From CAZNMF01 sp964573795 (GTDB lineage Bacteria; Acidobacteriota; Vicinamibacteria; Vicinamibacterales; SCN-69-37): a stretch of 7,187 nucleotides of DNA. Position numbers and translations under genes: made by a program. Location: the NCBI GenBank assembly GCA_964573795.1, contig CAZNMF010000042.1, forward strand, positions 1 through 7,187, given 5' to 3'. The first letter of the stretch is position 1. The number at the start of each line of letters is the position of its first letter. Positions 5,388 to 7,187 of the stretch are shown piece after piece. The notes beneath the pieces are model-generated. The model saw only the letters and a program-made list of their open reading frames with translations. It was not told the origin of the DNA and did no database searches.

Positions 5388-5431
5388 GGCGCTCACATTA
5401 CCCCGCCGGATCGGAACAGGCGCGGATCCAC

Positions 5432-6241
5432 TCAGACGATTCTCGGAAGCGTGCCGCCGATTCGACCTGGATGAAAGTGGAGACCGCCTGCGGCGATCGC
5501 CTCGCGCAGCTGGCTCACGTCGCCGTGAAACAGCGGCCCGTCGGTCGACAGCACGGCCTGCCCGACGTGTTCCGTTGGAAGCAACGCGATGGTGGCCTCC
5601 GCCGTTTCCTGCATGTGATGCCAGCGGCGTCCGAGCGCCACGGCGTCTGGCGCGGGACCGTCGAAGGCGAGGGCCTCGATTTCCGCCGAGGAGTAGTGCG
5701 AGGAGCGCCGCGCTTCCTGCAACACGCCCGCCGGCGTGAACCCTGGATCCTTTCCACACGCGGCCCACACGAGATACCCGAACGGCTGAATCTGCGCATC
5801 GCAGGTGATGATGTCGATCCAGTCCCGGGCTTCGAGCCGCCCAATCAGCGCCAGCACTTTGTTCGTGGCGAGATCGAAAGGGTGGAGCGTCAATCCCAGC
5901 TCGTCGTGTTCGACGAGCGGAAAGAATCGAAACGCGCTGTCTCGCGCCCATTCCACGAGCAAGGTCTGCACGCCGTCGGAGACGGTGGCCTGCACGAAAC
6001 CGGGACGCTCGCGGATGGGCGTCACCGTGTAGCGGCTGGCCTCGAGCGTCTCGCGATCCGCGTCCCACGAACGCGCCACCGCTTCGGTCGTATCGTGAAA
6101 CAGATCCAGGTCGCGTGAGACACGCGCCATGGCGAGCGCCACACTCAGCGCGACGCCGCCGGCGACGTAGCTCTCACCGGCGGCGCGACGCCGCGCGGCT
6201 AGCTGGCGGCAGATGCGTCGCTGAAAGGGTGTGAGAGCCAT
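5432..6241 (-). CDS. AbiEii/AbiGii-like nucleotidyltransferase
   Basis: This 269-residue protein is of the AbiEii (DUF1814) nucleotidyltransferase type, the family that includes the toxins of AbiE and the MenT enzymes, which transfer nucleotides to tRNA. Seen: GG at 28-29 followed by SRDLDLF (42-48), the two-Asp nucleotidyltransferase signature; a FDLATNKVLAL segment with K128 (122-132); and ARDWIDII (138-145) with D140 and D143, the conserved later motif. Residues 150-265 form a helical C-terminal domain. The start at 6241 gives MALTPFQRRICRQLA, a natural N-terminus for this branch, and overlaps the upstream small gene by 43 bases. No AbiEi-type antitoxin is present. It may be a toxin, or a housekeeping nucleotidyltransferase-like protein; toxicity is inferred from family only. 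Confidence 0.82.
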   Translation of the reverse strand: MALTPFQRRICRQLAARRRAAGESYVAGGVALSVALAMARVSRDLDLFHDTTEAVARSWDADRETLEASRYTVTPIRERPGFVQATVSDGVQTLLVEWARDSAFRFFPLVEHDELGLTLHPFDLATNKVLALIGRLEARDWIDIITCDAQIQPFGYLVWAACGKDPGFTPAGVLQEARRSSHYSSAEIEALAFDGPAPDAVALGRRWHHMQETAEATIALLPTEHVGQAVLSTDGPLFHGDVSQLREAIAAGGLHFHPGRIGGTLPRIV

Positions 6242-6429
6242 CGGCGGAAGTCGGCGACGCGACCCAGTACGCGGCGGTCGCCGTAGCGCTCGATCAGTTG
6301 GAGAACGTGCTCCGCCTCTTCCGGTGTGGCGGGATAGTAGTCAGTCCGCAGGAACCAAAGGCAGCGTTCCCGATTGTCATCGACGAAGCGGCGGAACGCC
6401 GATTCGTGCGCCGCCAGTGGCCCGGACAT
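6199..6429 (-). CDS. Small protein overlapping the AbiEii-like gene, possible partner
   Basis: This 76-residue protein is not assigned to a named family. It is mostly helical: AFRRFVDDNRERCLWFLRTD (11-30), then YYPATPEEAEHVLQLIERYGDRR (31-53), then ADFRRWLSHPF (59-69) and a loose tail. The FLR.DYYP.T..EA..VL..IERYGDR pattern looks like a conserved, real protein; I believe similar small proteins sit before AbiEii-like genes, but this cannot be checked here. It precedes the nucleotidyltransferase on the same strand and overlaps its start by 43 bases, so translation of the two is linked. An antitoxin or adaptor role is a guess from position. The ATG at 6429 has only a weak ribosome binding site and could be leaderless. 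Confidence 0.65.
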   Translation of the reverse strand: MSGPLAAHESAFRRFVDDNRERCLWFLRTDYYPATPEEAEHVLQLIERYGDRRVLGRVADFRRWLSHPFSDASAAS

Positions 6430-6435
6430 GGCGTC

Positions 6436-6444
6436 AGTCTAGCA
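6436..6444 (-). promoter_or_regulatory. Possible extended -10 box before the small gene
   Basis: TGC-TAGACT on the minus strand fits an extended -10 (TGn plus 4 of 6 bases of TATAAT). Transcription would begin at or next to the ATG at 6429, which would explain the missing ribosome binding site. No good -35 box is seen. Weak evidence. Confidence 0.22.
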
Positions 6445-6502
6445 TCAGGGATCTGCTCGACAGCCGGTCGCGTGATCCGTAGCCCGTCGCCCGATCCCGG
6501 TG

Positions 6503-6508
6503 TCTAAT
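6503..6508 (+). promoter_or_regulatory. Possible -10 box before the rightmost gene
   Basis: TCTAAT lies 24 bases before the ATG at 6533, in the 103-base gap between divergent genes. It matches 5 of 6 bases of TATAAT, but no convincing -35 box was found. Confidence 0.22.
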
Positions 6509-6524
6509 CCCTCCGGTTCCCCCT

Positions 6525-6529
6525 GGAGG
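6525..6529 (+). promoter_or_regulatory. Ribosome binding site of the rightmost gene
   Basis: GGAGG is followed after only 3 bases by the ATG at 6533. The spacing is short, but the next in-frame ATG (codon 24) would remove the hydrophobic N-terminus. Confidence 0.45.
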
Positions 6530-6532
6530 CTC

Positions 6533-7187
6533 ATGCGCGCACGACTCCTGTCGTTGGCCTCGTCCGCCACGCTTCATGCCCTGCTGCTGACCTTCGTGCT
6601 CATGGTGGGCGGCGTCACGGCTGTGTTGCCGTCGCCCACGGCCACGCGCACGCCGACGCCGCACGCCGTCAACGTCGTCATCCTGCCGCCGGAGGACGCG
6701 ACGTTTCCGGGACTGAAGCCCACCGAGCCGACACCGGCGTCATCGGCCTTCGATCGGAAGTATTCGCCGCTCGCCATCAAGGACGCGACGTTCGATCTCG
6801 ACGCGATCGCCAAACGTGCACGCGTGCTGTTCCCATTCCTGTCGCCTGGCGTCGCGCTCGAGCTGTTCCGTTTGCGTCCGGACGATGCCTTGCAGCTGTT
6901 TCAATATGCCGCGGCGCCCGGGCAAGACACGTCGCATCCGGCCGCGCCGCTGACGCTCGAGGCCGCGGCGCTGCAAGCGCTCGTCGACCGCACGTGGTCG
7001 CGACGCGAGCGCTGGAAGGCCATTCAGCCAATTCTCCGTCTCGCGGACACGCACGATGCGAACGGCGGGGACATGCCGCGCCTGCTGCGCGCGTACGCGC
7101 AACAGAACATGGGGCAGTACTACGAGGACTACTACAACCCCATCGCACGCAATCAGCGGCTGTGGGCCGAGCTGAGCCTGGCGGCCG
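6533..7187 (+). CDS. Membrane-anchored protein of unknown function (C-terminus cut by window edge)
   Basis: At least 218 residues are open to the window edge with no stop. Residues 4-31 form one hydrophobic segment after MRAR, followed by a Pro/Thr-rich stretch (33-71). This layout resembles the N-terminus of TonB-type energy transducers (a single inner-membrane anchor plus a proline-rich periplasmic linker), though no TonB C-terminal domain is in view. Residues 85-125 (DATFDLDAIAKRARVLFPFL, then ALELFRLRPDDALQLF) and a Tyr-rich QYYEDYYNP stretch look helical and soluble. Codon use is that of a real gene with strong GC at third positions. It is transcribed away from the nucleotidyltransferase pair. 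I do not recognise the family, and a TonB-related role is only a suggestion. Confidence 0.72.
   Translation, partial: MRARLLSLASSATLHALLLTFVLMVGGVTAVLPSPTATRTPTPHAVNVVILPPEDATFPGLKPTEPTPASSAFDRKYSPLAIKDATFDLDAIAKRARVLFPFLSPGVALELFRLRPDDALQLFQYAAAPGQDTSHPAAPLTLEAAALQALVDRTWSRRERWKAIQPILRLADTHDANGGDMPRLLRAYAQQNMGQYYEDYYNPIARNQRLWAELSLAA

Noticed and set aside
5388..6068. N-terminal extension of the thioredoxin-like frame to 6068
   Set aside because: It is an Arg-rich shadow of the nucleotidyltransferase gene; the membrane anchor begins cleanly at the ATG at 5387.

Overview
The window is GC-rich DNA from a bacterium. The lineage is probably Acidobacteriota (Vicinamibacteria-like); this is inferred from the DUF4159 protein, the AbiEii-like protein and codon use, and cannot be proven here. 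It divides into two parts at about position 4113.

Left part (1-4113) reads as one end of an integrated mobile element. From the inside outward, all on the minus strand, there are: a two-gene cargo unit (class III nucleotide cyclase 3899-2823, then a small basic protein 2728-2267); a replication-type operon (MerR/excisionase-like HTH protein 2133-1918, coiled-coil protein 1852-1565, RepA-like AAA_25 ATPase 1568-318); a 100-bp array of TGTCC/GGACA repeats with a long hairpin (204-306); and an excisionase-like HTH protein that runs off the left edge (189-1). The right boundary is a 45-bp 3' half of a tRNA-Pro(UGG) gene (4069-4113) with no matching 5' half. That is the scar expected when a tyrosine recombinase inserts an element at a tRNA anticodon loop. 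An integrase gene and an intact tRNA-Pro should therefore lie beyond the left edge.

The cyclase sits next to the attachment site in visibly lower-GC DNA, as accessory cargo often does. Its domain has both metal-binding Asp residues but Val where the family normally has the transition-state Asn. It has an N-terminal coiled coil and no recognised effector beside it. A signalling or antiphage (Pycsar-like) role is possible but unproven.

Right part (4114-7187) looks like ordinary chromosome. A secreted DUF4159 protein (4147-4935, plus) starts just after the tRNA scar. It converges with a membrane-anchored thioredoxin-like gene (5387-4939, minus) that is broken by a one-base deletion in a G run. 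Upstream of that, in the same direction, are an AbiEii-like nucleotidyltransferase (6241-5432) and an overlapping 76-aa partner (6429-6199). A divergent plus-strand gene for a membrane-anchored protein of unknown function (6533 onward) runs off the right edge. No rRNA, complete tRNA, CRISPR array or insertion sequence is visible, and no stretch over 300 bases lacks a gene.
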